Shown here piece by piece: positions 24,900 through 37,374 of a DNA stretch of 64,000 bases (its first letter is position 1; each line of letters starts with the position of its first letter). This DNA comes from Lithospermum erythrorhizon (taxonomy: Eukaryota; Streptophyta; Magnoliopsida; Boraginales; Boraginaceae), in the NCBI GenBank assembly GCA_019722365.1, contig JADFUC010000964.1:620001-684000 (forward strand), written 5' to 3'. Below the pieces are notes generated by a model. It saw only the letters and a list, made by a program, of their open reading frames with translations. It was not told the DNA's origin and searched no databases. Position numbers and translations under genes: made by a program.

Positions 24900-26340
24900 G
24901 TAGTAGTCGAACTAAGGATATGGGTGTAGTAGCTTCATAATTTTACGAAAAAATTAATTTATTAAGTGTTTTTTAAAATTTATAGTAATTATTATTTTAA
25001 AAATTATGTGGTTTGTTTTTTTTAATTTTTTTTTTTTTATAAGTGTGATATGAAGCAATTTGATTCATATATAAAAATATTGGTCCCTCACTATAGATAG
25101 TACTGAGAGTGAAGCGGTGGAAAAAGAGAGGACAGTACGTGGGGGAAAAGAAAAGCGTAGACAAGTGTGACTATTGTCTTTGCCATTTGTTGCTCTTAGC
25201 TTGCTCACAACTATACAGTCTCCACTGTTTTTTCCTACACATCAGTGAAGTCCCTTCATTTATTCGAAACTTCTCGGTCACCCACTGTTTTTATTTCTGT
25301 CTTTTGCACAGATGTCCTCTGGGAAATTACTAATTTTCATTGTTGCCATCAAGTAGAAACTATTATGTGGAACCATGTGTGATGTTTGGTTGAGCTTGCT
25401 ATTCTAATTGATTGGTTAATGATTTGACTATTTTAGCTCGGTATGATTAATTATTGAACTAGAAATACACGAATCGGATTTTGGGTGTTTTGATAATCTT
25501 TTGAATGGTTATAATTTTGATTTTAATGAACAATTAAGATGTTGTAATATAAATTCTCGAGTAATTATTTTTTATATTCCTAATCCTCATTGAGGTGTAT
25601 CTATAAAAAAAATATGTACAAGAATTTTTATTGAGGCAATTCCATGTGACACGTATTTGACTTGATAAGTATCCTTCCAAAGAATTACTACTAATTAACC
25701 AAGTGCCAAATCTCTTAGTCATGTTTGGTTTAGTGTAGGGAAATAGAAATATTGGATTTCAATGCATGAACCTTGTGTACAAGAAGTCAAGAAGTATTGA
25801 AACTTTCATCCCTTATGTCCCCCACACCAAACAGGAAGTTTATGGCAGTATACTGACAAATCTAAGTATTGTTAACAAGGCAAGTTCGAGCGGATAACAA
25901 GTTATTCTATTGAATTGGTATTTTATTGAACTAGATAATCAACTGATTGTTATACGTACTAATTCCATTAATAAATTGTTATTAGTATCAATTACAGAGT
26001 GATACTCAAGTTCGACCAGACCACCTTAGAATTGATCGTCAAGTAGGATTTTGGAGTCGTGTTAGATAGTGATACTCGAGTACGATTAGAGACAAGCTTG
26101 GAGTCAATTGTCGAATCGAATTTTCGAGTCATTACTAAGTGTTTATCGAATTAATCAATCCATTCACATCACTTTAACAAATCCCATAGAATTGAGTTAA
26201 TTACTTAATTGGGTTTAAATTGGTACCCAATATTCCAATACATGGATTACAACTTAGAATATGTAATTCAAGAATTTAGCCCATTGATAGTATTGCCACT
26301 TGAGTCTTGACCACCTAGCCCAATAACAAATTGCCTTAAA
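24900..26340. other. spacer upstream of eL43 gene
   Basis: No gene seen. A diverged tandem pair of about 70-75 bp lies at 25998-26135 (units beginning GTGATACTC). Confidence 0.5.
25998..26135. repeat. diverged tandem pair
   Basis: Two adjacent units beginning GTGATACTCAAGTTCGA and GTGATACTCGAGTACGA, each followed by related TTGGAGTC and ATTGTCGAA-type words. Moderately diverged. Confidence 0.55.
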
Positions 26341-26348
26341 TTTGGACC

Positions 26349-26375
26349 TATATATAAAATCTCCATAAACCCTAA
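26349..26375 (+). promoter_or_regulatory. TATA box and telo-box of eL43 gene
   Basis: TATATATAAA at 26349-26358 and AAACCCTAA at 26367-26375, about 40-60 bp before the start codon. AAACCCTAA telo-boxes are a known hallmark of plant ribosomal-protein gene promoters, so this supports a real, expressed ribosomal gene. Confidence 0.7.
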
Positions 26376-26411
26376 TTACTTCTCTCAATTATTTCCCCCC
26401 AAATTGTCAAA

Positions 26412-28010
<1,599 letters not shown>

Positions 28011-29820
28011 ATGATTCGTTAAGTTGCTTCTAACATTTCATTTCATATTGTAAAACATTTATAGTAGTGATACAATTACAATCTTTTGCTTCAGTTCATT
28101 GTGAGTTTTGTTCAAGTTATTTCTTGTTGTGGATCAATTTCTATTAGAGTACTGATCAGTGATCACTTTTAGTTTGCTCTAAACTTATGGATTAAGTGAT
28201 TAACAACAACAATTCATGGTTCTATTGATTAATAATAGTTCATGATCGTGATTAAACTATTAGTCTTGCAAAGCTGCCAGACAAGAACTCTACAACCTAA
28301 GAACCTTCAACTGTTGGTGTGTTTGACTTTTAGGGAATTTTACATAGTTGATCTGTCAGTTACTTGTCAAAATGATGTACAAGTTGCACTTTTGTTCCTC
28401 TTAAGATTTATGAAACTGGTTCTTGATATTAATTGAAAATATGTATTTTGATCCCTTTTTTGACGGAAGTATTAAATTTTGATGGAAAGCTGAGAGTAAA
28501 ACATAATTTTATTAACAAATTTAAATAACAGTATTTCACACATGATATTAAATTGTCTTGGCTTTAGTCCCATGATATTGGTTGAAAAGTTGCATTTTAG
28601 TTCCTCTTTATATTAAAATTTAATGCATTTGTCAAAAGGGTGAGATGGTCGAGAAGAGAGGAGCCGTGATGGTTTCGCCCGGATCCCACGAGTTTATCGA
28701 AAGTCGGATCTACATTGAATCTCACCCGAATCGGCCTAGTGATTAAAGTGCATCTTTTCGACCAATATTAATATGAAAGTCTGGCTTTGCGTAATGCTCA
28801 GCAATTTTTGACAATTATCTCGTTGTTCTGTTGCAAATTTGTTTTGATGGATTTATCGAAATGTAATCTCTCGGATTGTGTCCTAGGTCATGTACGAGGC
28901 TTTTCAGTTTTCGTAATCTTTCTCATATATGAATATCTATTGCAAAATAATCTTTCACATAATTCACCAAAAATTATCGCATTTGTCTTTTTTAGTGTCG
29001 AATTAATATTTTTAGATCTTGATTGTCAAAAGCTTTTATTTGAGTAGAGTATGTTGATTATACTACATATTGATATTCTTTTTAAAACAAATATATAGCA
29101 TTAAAAGTTATTTGAGTTGAAAATTGAAAAAGTCAGCTAAATTAAAATTAAAATAATAGTATATTTAGGAGCTTGAAAGGGAGTATGTAATAAACAAGTC
29201 AAGATTGATACAAATATACCATATTCAATAACATGACATAGGATGGATTGAATATGAACTCGAAAGAATTGGATCGCGTGTTCGTGTTCAAGTCATAGGT
29301 TCCTACATTGTTAGGTTGTTGTCTTCAACTATTGGTTGATCAACTAGGACAAGATACTTTAAACAATCATACTCGTCTTTAGAGCCTGGTCCTCGTAGTT
29401 ATATATTTATTACATTTAATACATGTAAATACTTTAGTTGTAGAACTAATTTTATAAAAGGCTAATTTGTTTTTTGTTCTTTATATTATCCATATCATTT
29501 TTAATTTGTTCGCATATTTTGCGATCTTTCGGATCGATTCTTAACTTCTTTTTTATCTTTTCGGTACATCTCAATTTTTTTAACGATGAAATGGTCACTT
29601 ATCTTGTCGGTTTTACTTGGCAAATAGTATTTTCTTTGCCAACATATTGGCCAAAAGTATGAGGCATTTTACGTAATTAAATAGAGCTGTCTTTTCTTGG
29701 CACTATGTACTTTTCTTGCGTATAGTATAGTCGTTTTTATCTTTTGGCCAGCGCTACTCTGCAATCCACGAGACTATAGTCGTTTTCTTGCTTTTTTGTG
29801 TGCTTACTGCCTCTTTGCGG
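28011..29820. other. spacer downstream of eL43
   Basis: Holds the eL43 3'UTR. From about 28.35 to 28.77 kb it contains diverged copies of a word family around GTTGCA(C/T)TTT(A/T)GTTCCTCTT, a common dispersed non-coding plant repeat type. Nothing coding is supported. Confidence 0.45.
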
Positions 29821-29829
29821 TCTACGAGT

Positions 29830-30240
29830 ATACTTGAGGGTGGGGTAGAGAATAGTGTAAGGTAAGGGTTAAGTGTGAAAGAAGAAAATGACCTAGTCGC
29901 TGGTATAGTTCGGTCTTGTGGGGTAGGTGGTGGGGGTAAGAGATAGGGTAAGGTGTGTCCACGAAGAAAATGGTATAGTTCGGTGTGGGGTAGGGGTGGG
30001 ACTAAAGGTAGGGTAAGATGCATTAATGAAAGAAAATAGTATAGTTCGGGGAGCGTGAGGGTAAAGGTGGGAGTAGGGGTAAGGGGTAAGGTGTGTCAAA
30101 GATAAAAATGATTATAGTTCGTGGGTATAGTTTAGGGATGTGGGGTAGGAGGTAAGGATAGGGTAAGGTATGAGATAAAAACCCAAGTATAGTTCATGAA
30201 TTTATAGTTTGGGAGGGCAAGGGTAGGGGGTGTTAAAAGA
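29830..30240. repeat. G-rich minisatellite, ~70-bp units
   Basis: About five units spaced 66-74 bp, each with TATAGTTCG followed by GGGGTAGGGGTGGG- and GGTAGGGTAAGGTGTG-like runs and an AAGAAAA tract. TATAGTTCG or TATAGTTCA recurs near 29905, 29971, 30040, 30113 and 30186. The plus strand is strongly G-over-C skewed, with many clustered GGG/GGGG tracts. Confidence 0.85.
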
Positions 30241-31315
30241 AGAAAAGTGTGGGTTATTTTAATTATGTAAAAATATTAAACATACTTTGGATTTAGTGTT
30301 AGAGGCAGAAATAATTTTGTCAAAGCAGAATAGTATAGGAATTTCATTCACAGTTAAAAATGGGGATATGGACCAGACCTGAAAAGATAAAAAGTTTAGG
30401 GATCAGGCCTAAAAAGATCGTAAAATATAAAAACCAATTAAAAAAAATATGCATAATATAAGAACCTAAAAACAAATTAGCCTTTATGAAAACATAAAAA
30501 ACTCCATTACACCCAAACTTGCTCAATGTAGTTCGATTGAGTATGATTCGAATAACTTGAATTTTGAGGTAGTGCGATGAGTAATGTCTGCGGCATTTCA
30601 CCCTGGCGTCGCCATGGGAGGGCCAGCGGTGATCTAATCAAATGGAGTCCAGTAATATTTTACCCCCGCGTAGTAGTGTTAGCGATGTGGTGAAATGTCT
30701 CATCATGGCGAATTAACATTGTATAGTATTAATTTTTTAATTTTTTTAATAATGTAATTAAAATATAATTGAAGATCAAAAATTTATTTTGATATATAAA
30801 AAAGTCAATTAAAATTAATTGAAGATAATATTTATGTTTAAATATGAATAATTGCTTTTGTTGAAGCCTCTTTCGTGCCATTGTTTTTGTTCTAGCGTGC
30901 AACACAAGGAGGCCTCTAATTCCAATAACATTAAAGGGAAGAAATCTAAGGTGATTAATATTATGTGTTTGTTGATATAAATTAAGAATGTCACAATGGT
31001 CATAAATGAGTGTAATTAATTTTCGGGATTATCATTAATCAACAACGTAGAGCTATAAACTACCCCACCGATTAATTGTATTTGGAGATTCATTTCCTTT
31101 TATATTAAGTTTCCTTATATTCATTTCCTTTTTTACTTTATATATATTTCTATTTTTCATATCTATTCCTTTTTAACTTCACCATTTTTAAAATAAAATT
31201 TGAATTTGGATGAAATTAATTTTTGTAATTTGCTTATTTTAAACACTAAAACATATAAAAGATAAATATATTCAACTTGATAATAGTTTCGAATCTTGAA
31301 TATTTTATATTTACT

Positions 31316-31553
31316 CTGCTTTTTTTTAGTTGTCGTTTTAGACATTTGCACATAGATTAATTAAAAAAAAGTAATCAAAAAGTACATTAAAAAATATAAA
31401 ATGACAATTAATTGAAATAATATTGTTGGTTGGTGGTTAATTTAAAGAGAAAAACTAGTAAAAACGGACATTATAATATTATTTTAAAACGATAATTATT
31501 TTCAAATAAATTTCTTTAAGTAAAATGACTACTAAAAAAATATAAAGGGAGTA
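31316..31553. mobile_element. second copy of the NLP3-intron MITE family
   Basis: Shares TTTTAGTTGTC, then TCATTTGCACATAGATTA-type, ATGACAATTAATTGAAA and TTGGTTGGT blocks in the same order as the 3864-4127 MITE. The right end is AAAGGGAGTA. Left terminus is worn and the spacer after the shared core has diverged. Confidence 0.75.
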
Positions 31554-31934
31554 TGATGTTTCTATTTTATTTCATACCGTAAATATTATTATTATTATCG
31601 ATTAATGACTGTGTAACGAAAAACAATTATTGAACTTTCTCTACGTCGTGTCGCCACATAACTACGATTTAGTAGCTTTACGATCATTTATCGCGAGATA
31701 ATTGATACAACAATGGTACGAAAAAACTGATAAAAATACATCATAAACTCAATTTGGCATTAGATCTTCATGATGTAACAATTAATATTTTTAATTCCGT
31801 AGATTGTAGTAATAAATATATGATTTTTTGGTATCTTTGACTAATTAATCAGAATGCATTAATTATCTCAAAAAAAATATCACATATAATTTACCATAAT
31901 CCAAACAAACCATTATTACAAAATACCACCTCAC

Positions 31935-31943
31935 CTATAAATA
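31935..31943 (+). promoter_or_regulatory. TATA box of NAP1 gene
   Basis: CTATAAATA about 108 bp before the NAP1 start codon, at the expected distance for a CT-rich 5'UTR that follows (CTTGTCTCTCTCAATCTC). Confidence 0.6.
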
Positions 31944-32042
31944 CCACCCAGGTGCAAGGTTTCAAGAGACAAGGAAAATAAAAACCTCAATACTTGTCTC
32001 TCTCAATCTCTTTCGTTCTTGAAAATCTCTCTCATTCTCTTA

Positions 32043-34238
32043 ATGGCAACCAACAAGGTTAATCTTGCTATGTCTGGTGTAAGTTATTATGTACGTCCAT
32101 TTGTTTTGCTCAGTGTTCACTGTTCATTTCAATTTTTAATTAACGTTTGCATGTTAGTTTTTTTGCTAAAATCAAGTGTCAAATAGAAAAGTGCTTAAGT
32201 TGGTTTTTTTTTGTTTTTGTTTTTAAGATCTATAATGATTAATGAGTTGAATTAAGCATAAATTAAGCTTTTTTTAGTTTGAGTTAGTAATTGAGTTAAT
32301 GTACAATTTTCCTTAGCTTGATAAATTTTGTTGTGCAGAATATGTTGCAAGATCAAACTGAGAAGCATTCTGAATTTCTGGAGAGTTTAACTCCTATTCT
32401 TAGGAAGCATGTTGATGCTCTGAGGGAGATACAGGTTACTTGTTACTTGCAGTTTTTTTAAAAGTTATTTGTATTGAAATGTTTTTATTGCAAGACTTTG
32501 TATTTTTATATATTGGTCTATAATTTTGAGCAGTTAATATTTTTGTATTGAATTTATGTATTTTATTTATCCTGTGTAAAAGAGTCGATTTCGTGTTTAG
32601 TCATCAAAATGAGCTAATTTCATTGAATTTTCTTGATGCACTCTAGTAGAATAGTTGTTACAATTATTGAAATGTAATCCTCCTTAGATCGAAGATTAAA
32701 TGTAAATTTATTTTCATGAGGTGTATCGAAGCATTTAAGATTTGATGTAGAAGGCTTTGAGTCCATATTTGGAAATGTATCTAGGAGCTTTAAACCTGTA
32801 ATAGTTGTAACCAACTATTTTTGATAAGTGGTTGAACAGAATCGATGTTTCAAAGTATTGATATGTCGATTTCTCCTGATAATTTAATTTTTACAGAGTC
32901 AACATGATGAACTAGAAGCAAAATTTTTCGAGGAGAGAGCAACACTGGAAGCCAAATACCAAAAGCTATATCAACCATTGTACGCGAAGGTCTGTTCTGT
33001 TTCCCGGTTGAACTATTTTTGGTGTCCATCTTTTTCATTCTGGATCCAATTTTTTATTTTGATGAACATGTTCAGAGATACGCGATTGTCAATGGAGAGG
33101 TTGAAGTATCGGATGTCCAAACTGAGGGAGCTAACAAAGAAGGTAATGATGTTATATACGGAGTATTTATATGTTATATATTTTCTGCTGGTTCCGATCC
33201 TAATAATCTTATCATTCATTGTTTTGTTCAGGAAAAGGAGTTCCTGGCTTCTGGTTTGCTGCCTTGAAGAACAATGCAGTGACCGGGGAGGAGGTTCGTT
33301 TAACTCATCTGTCATCTCTTTCTCTACCTCATTTGCGCTTTATGTATTTAACATTCTTTTGCTTCTATTTTGTTTATTATTGTGGATTCAGATATCTGAG
33401 CGCGATGAAGAGGTGTTGAAATATCTGAAAGATATTAAGTGGTCCAAGACAGACGATCCCAAGGGGTTCAAGCTCGAGTTCTTCTTCGATACCAATACTT
33501 ACTTCAAGAATTCTGTTCTGACAAAAACTTATCACATGATTGATGAGGATGAACCAATTTTGCGGAAGGCAATAGGGTATAATCTTTTTGATTTCTATCT
33601 TCCCATATCTACTAGAATTTTACAAGTGCCAAGATTAGTTGTTAATGATTGTTTTTTGTGAAGGACTGAGATTAGTGAAAATATCCACCAGAGTCCAGCA
33701 GAAGATCTGAACGACCTGAAGAAGAAGTCCACTGAGGGGTCGAAGAAGGCCAAGCTGATTACTGAGACAGACGAATGTGATAGCTTTTTCAATTTCTTCA
33801 CTCCACCAGAAGTCCCCGAGAATGAGGAGGAACTTGATGAAGATGCTGTAAGCTCACAAGTCGCGTCTATCTTTCTGAAATAGTAGACTGTAGCATTCTT
33901 GTACCTTACCATCTTTTCCATTGAACTTAACAGGCTGAAGAGCTCGAAAATCTGATGGAACAAGATTATGATGTTGGGTAAGCGAGTAAACTTCAATTAG
34001 TTATCTTTTGTGAGTTCTTCATGAAGTTGTCTGCTCTTGCTAGCTCAGTCTTGTCTTAGTCCTTGACTCAAGCGTAAATGATCTCGTTTGATCTTGCAGA
34101 TCAACCATCAGAGACATAATCATTCCCCATGCCGTGTCATGGTTTACTGGAGAAGCAGTGGAAGACGAGTATGACTCAGAAGATGAAGACGATGAAGATG
34201 ACGATGATATGTATGTTGATGAAGATGACGATGAGTAA
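32043..34238 (+). CDS. NAP1: nucleosome assembly protein 1 (NAP1), short divergent paralogue
   Basis: Nine exons: 32043-32078, 32339-32434, 32897-32989, 33076-33142, 33232-33293, 33392-33576, 33664-33847, 33934-33977 and 34100-34238; 906 nt, 301 aa, all GT-AG and in frame. Core NAP motifs are clear: [20 protein letters not shown] (dimerisation helix), [97 protein letters not shown] and AVSWFTGEA, then an acidic tail. NAP1 shuttles H2A-H2B and helps assemble nucleosomes. Plant members are usually about 370-380 aa; here the N-terminus is short, residues ~183-201 after GTEI are unlike the family (no WYPGKCLT-type block), and a TAA ends the acidic tail where a longer tail is normal. Probably expressed but under relaxed constraint or specialised. 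Confidence 0.9.
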
Positions 34239-34427
34239 GAAGACAGTGGCAAGACCAAAATAAAGGTGTGAAATTAGACTTCAATAATTTACTTAACATT
34301 TGGTCTCATATATTATTTCCCAAATGTATCCTTTGGAGCTAGTCCTCTGCCTCACACTGTATCTTACTCTTCATTGATAGCCACAGTAGAACTCGGCCAC
34401 CAGTGCATCGCTTCTGAAGCAGCTAAA
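34239..34427 (+). pseudogene. relic of the NAP1 C-terminal tail
   Basis: After the TAA the frame continues EDSGKTKIK in phase to a GTGTGA donor at 34266. Following an AG at 34379-34380, sequence resembling the family's final ERPPECKQQ exon appears (CGGCCACCAGTGCATCG... then AAGCAGC), now with a stop and out of frame. It looks like the lost 3' part of the NAP1 gene, presently 3'UTR. Confidence 0.6.
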
Positions 34428-34429
34428 TC

Positions 34430-35720
34430 GGTTTGCTGGACAGCGTCGATGGTTGCAGTGTCGTAGTGTTTTTCAAGAGTATTTATGTATCCAGTAGCAT
34501 GTACTCTTCAGAGTCTTTCCATTTTTCGTCGTATTAATGTTTTGTTTTGTCGTTGTGCTATTTAACTCCTCTGTGGTATCAGGGATGAGGACGGATTATG
34601 TAACCGGTTTAATGACTTTTTAATCTGTTTATTTATATTTAAATTCAATAGATTCAGTTCCTTTTATTGTCAATTATGGAGCGTTCTTAGCTTTGATGCT
34701 TATTAAATTACAATGACTTGATGAGCTTTATTGTTTTATGAATTGAATTAAGGAAGCTAATCTGATTTCTATTCAATCTGAATCTTGATGCATTTTAACA
34801 TATTGATCTAATGCTATTTAAGAGATGAGCAACTTTAGAAGGCAAAATTAATATTAAATGTAGAAAAGGTTTGGTCAGTGAGATGTGATAATGAACCACT
34901 AGTTACCATTTTTAGAGAAATGAAATGTTGATCAATAGGATTTATGCAAAACGGATAGATTAAAACTATAAAAATGATAACAACAGAATATTCCATAAGT
35001 ATTTAACAGAATATTCAATAACTTATAAAAAAAATATTTTATTAATAAAAATAAAAATAATATTATATCAATTCAATAGAGAATTCTTAAAAGTAAAAGA
35101 ATCATTAAAAATAAAAGTAATTATTAGGGAAAAAATAAAATAAAAAGATCAAAAGTATATTTAAATTCTAGACAATAAACTATTATAAAAAAAATTAAAT
35201 TTTACCTAGATAATCATTTAATAAACATGGGAAGTATAACCTAAAGTTTCACTTGCTTGGACATATTTTTTGATAGAGCTCCCTAATTCATTACTACTAG
35301 GCACTAGCCTACAAGGATGCTTATGATTCTAGTTCATTATGTGGACTTCTTTTTTCAAGATCTTCGTGGGATCAACTTGGCCATGATGAATAACAGAATT
35401 GTTATTATTAAGGATTGTATGGGAAAAACAATAATCTGAAGTATATTGAACAATCCAAAAGTTCGCAAAATAAAATACAGAGATTGTTAAACAGTATAAG
35501 ATCAACTGTCTAAATTCATATGCCAAATTCTGACATAATAATGATATATGTCAAAGTATTATACAATATTGACATAGTAAGCTTCAATTCTTTAAAAAAA
35601 ACATCACTTGTCAAATTCATATTGGTCTATTATGTAAGGAATTGACACATCAAGTGAGACACTTAAGCTGAATTGAGGTAAAAAAATAGAATAAAAAGAG
35701 AACAAAAGGAAACAAAATTA
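34430..35720. other. spacer downstream of NAP1
   Basis: AT-rich; presumably includes the NAP1 3'UTR (to about 34.65 kb). No other feature supported. Confidence 0.5.
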
Positions 35721-35722
35721 CT

Positions 35723-35796
35723 GTCTGAGCCGGAGTTCCGAACCCGGGGACTCTAGTGTGTGAGACTAGCGTGATAACCGACTACACCACCCAGAC
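35723..35796 (-). tRNA. tRNA-Val (anticodon CAC), T-loop one base long
   Basis: On the minus strand a 74-nt cloverleaf folds: acceptor GTCTGGG with CTCAGAC (7 bp, one G-U), D arm GTGTAGTCGGTTATCAC, anticodon stem CTAGT/ACTAG around CTCACAC (anticodon CAC, valine) and T stem CCGGG/TCCGG. The T loop reads TTCGGAAC, 8 nt instead of 7, so the B-box has one extra G relative to GGTTCGA. A T run follows within about 15 nt, as for Pol III termination. Could be a working gene with an unusual loop or a recent pseudo-tRNA. Confidence 0.8.
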
Positions 35797-36537
35797 ATGT
35801 TGCAAGATTCGATGGAAAATAATTTATCATATCTGTTCTACTTTCCAAGCCAGAGGAATATACAAAATACTTATCCTTTCAATGCTCATTAAGCATTTCA
35901 ACTCGAGTGATATCACTTTGTCATGTACTCATTAAGCATTGTAAAATCTCACTTGTTTCAACCACTAATACCCGACCCACTTGTTTCAACCACTAAGTGT
36001 ACATGACCAAATTGTTGAGAATTTCATTTTAACATTGGAACTCAATGATTCACATAGTATATTACAGGATTAATTGTCTATATGACTATATGATTGAAAA
36101 ATTCATTTTATCATTGGAATTCAATGATTCCCATGCTTCACTTGGAGGTTTCGAGGTGCTATTTACGAAATTATATCCGTCCAATAATCAAAGTTAACAT
36201 AATATCAATATCACCACCGTTTGATTTTTTATTATATCATTAAGTCTTTTTCACATTTGATATACCGGTAGAGAATAAAAACGAAACAACACTTGAAATG
36301 AAATTATGGAATCATGATATAAGTTAAGTGTGCACACCGGTTTTCAACAAGAGCACTTGTTTACTAGCAAAGAGACCAAATGAAGAAGATTCTAAATAGT
36401 GAGGAAGGCAGCTCAAAACTCGACTCGAAATTAGCTTAACTAGATAAAATTAAATGAGTTTAGATCTTGAATAGTCACCAAATCGAACTAACATTTATCC
36501 CAAAAAAAAAAAACTGGCCTCATCAACTCATGTACAT
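35797..36537. other. spacer between tRNA and F-box gene
   Basis: No feature supported beyond the 3'UTR expected for the minus-strand F-box gene. Confidence 0.5.
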
Positions 36538-37374
36538 TTAACACCTATGTGCATGAGGTGAAAGAAAATGTTGCAAGTACCTCAAAGCATCATCAACTCT
36601 CACATACCTCCAACTAATAACACTCAAAACACCAACACTCACCTTCTCAATCAAAACCTTCCCACACCTTTCCCTCAACCCCAACCTCACATCCGCCACC
36701 AACCCACTAGGCATAACACTCGAACAACACCCCGGCGGCGGCAACTCCTCCGAAAACCACCCTTCTAACCCCAACAGAAAACTCCCCCTCCCTTTACAAT
36801 CCATCATACTTAAAACACCTCCAAAATCCTCCAAAACTATGTTCCATGTTACCCTCAAACTATCCAACGCCCTAATCTCCATCAAACTATTCACATGGAC
36901 ATCTATATCGAACCGAAATATCGAATCCTCGTCGTCCATAAGGAGATCACACCCATGTTTGATAACACTAGCAATGTGCTTGTTTCTGTTGGTTATCTCA
37001 ACGGAGAAAAGGACATTGTTTAATGCAATAATTGGTTTTGGAGGCTTTTGGATACGCCGCTTTGAGGAAGTGGAGCCTATACCATATAATTTGCAATAGG
37101 GGACATTTGGGTTGGTGAGCTTGAGATTTGCTAGAGAAGTGAAAGTGTTGGAGCAAATATTTTGCCAAATGTGGTCTGAAGACATTGAGATATACCATGT
37201 TTTGCAAACACATGATGCTTTAGCTATGGATTTTGGGTCGAGATGTTGTGAAACGAGGACTAAAATTTGCCATGGACAAGTACATTTTGTTGCTTTCTCA
37301 GACATTTTTTTATGTAAGTTGAAGGGAGATTTTGGGTTATATATATGCAGTTGATTATTGAAGAAGAGTGACAC
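36538..37374 (-). CDS. F-box protein, intronless
   Basis: Single open frame of 278 codons. An F-box is visible at about residues 34-75: PWQILVLVSQHLDPKSIAKA then CVCKTWYISMSSDHIWQNIC, with the usual Leu/Val pattern and W near the end. Downstream YCKLYGIGS, KRRIQKPPKPIIALNNVLF and SVEITNRNKHIASVIKHG are typical of a plant F-box group with no Kelch or LRR repeats. F-box proteins link substrates to SKP1-CUL1 ubiquitin ligases. Start: Met1 gives an extra 23 residues not expected for the family; Met24 (37305, MSEKATKCTCPW) is the more likely start. The C-terminus LLRYLQ-type RYLQHFL fits the end of a folded domain. The substrate is unknown. Confidence 0.85.
   Translation of the reverse strand: MSLFFNNQLHIYNPKSPFNLHKKMSEKATKCTCPWQILVLVSQHLDPKSIAKASCVCKTWYISMSSDHIWQNICSNTFTSLANLKLTNPNVPYCKLYGIGSTSSKRRIQKPPKPIIALNNVLFSVEITNRNKHIASVIKHGCDLLMDDEDSIFRFDIDVHVNSLMEIRALDSLRVTWNIVLEDFGGVLSMMDCKGRGSFLLGLEGWFSEELPPPGCCSSVMPSGLVADVRLGLRERCGKVLIEKVSVGVLSVISWRYVRVDDALRYLQHFLSPHAHRC

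Larger units (their letters stand above)
30241..31960. other. spacer upstream of NAP1 gene
   Basis: AT-rich; contains one MITE copy (31316-31553). No gene is supported. Confidence 0.5.

Noticed and set aside
32978..33661. 227-codon plus-strand open frame
   Set aside because: Reads through NAP1 introns 3-6 and switches frame relative to the conserved protein; only pieces coincide with real exons.
34040..34258. Serine-rich minus-strand open frame
   Set aside because: Antisense shadow of the acidic GAT/GAA/GAC-rich NAP1 tail.
36568..37354. Plus-strand frames opposite the F-box gene
   Set aside because: Antisense shadows; the minus strand carries the F-box motif.
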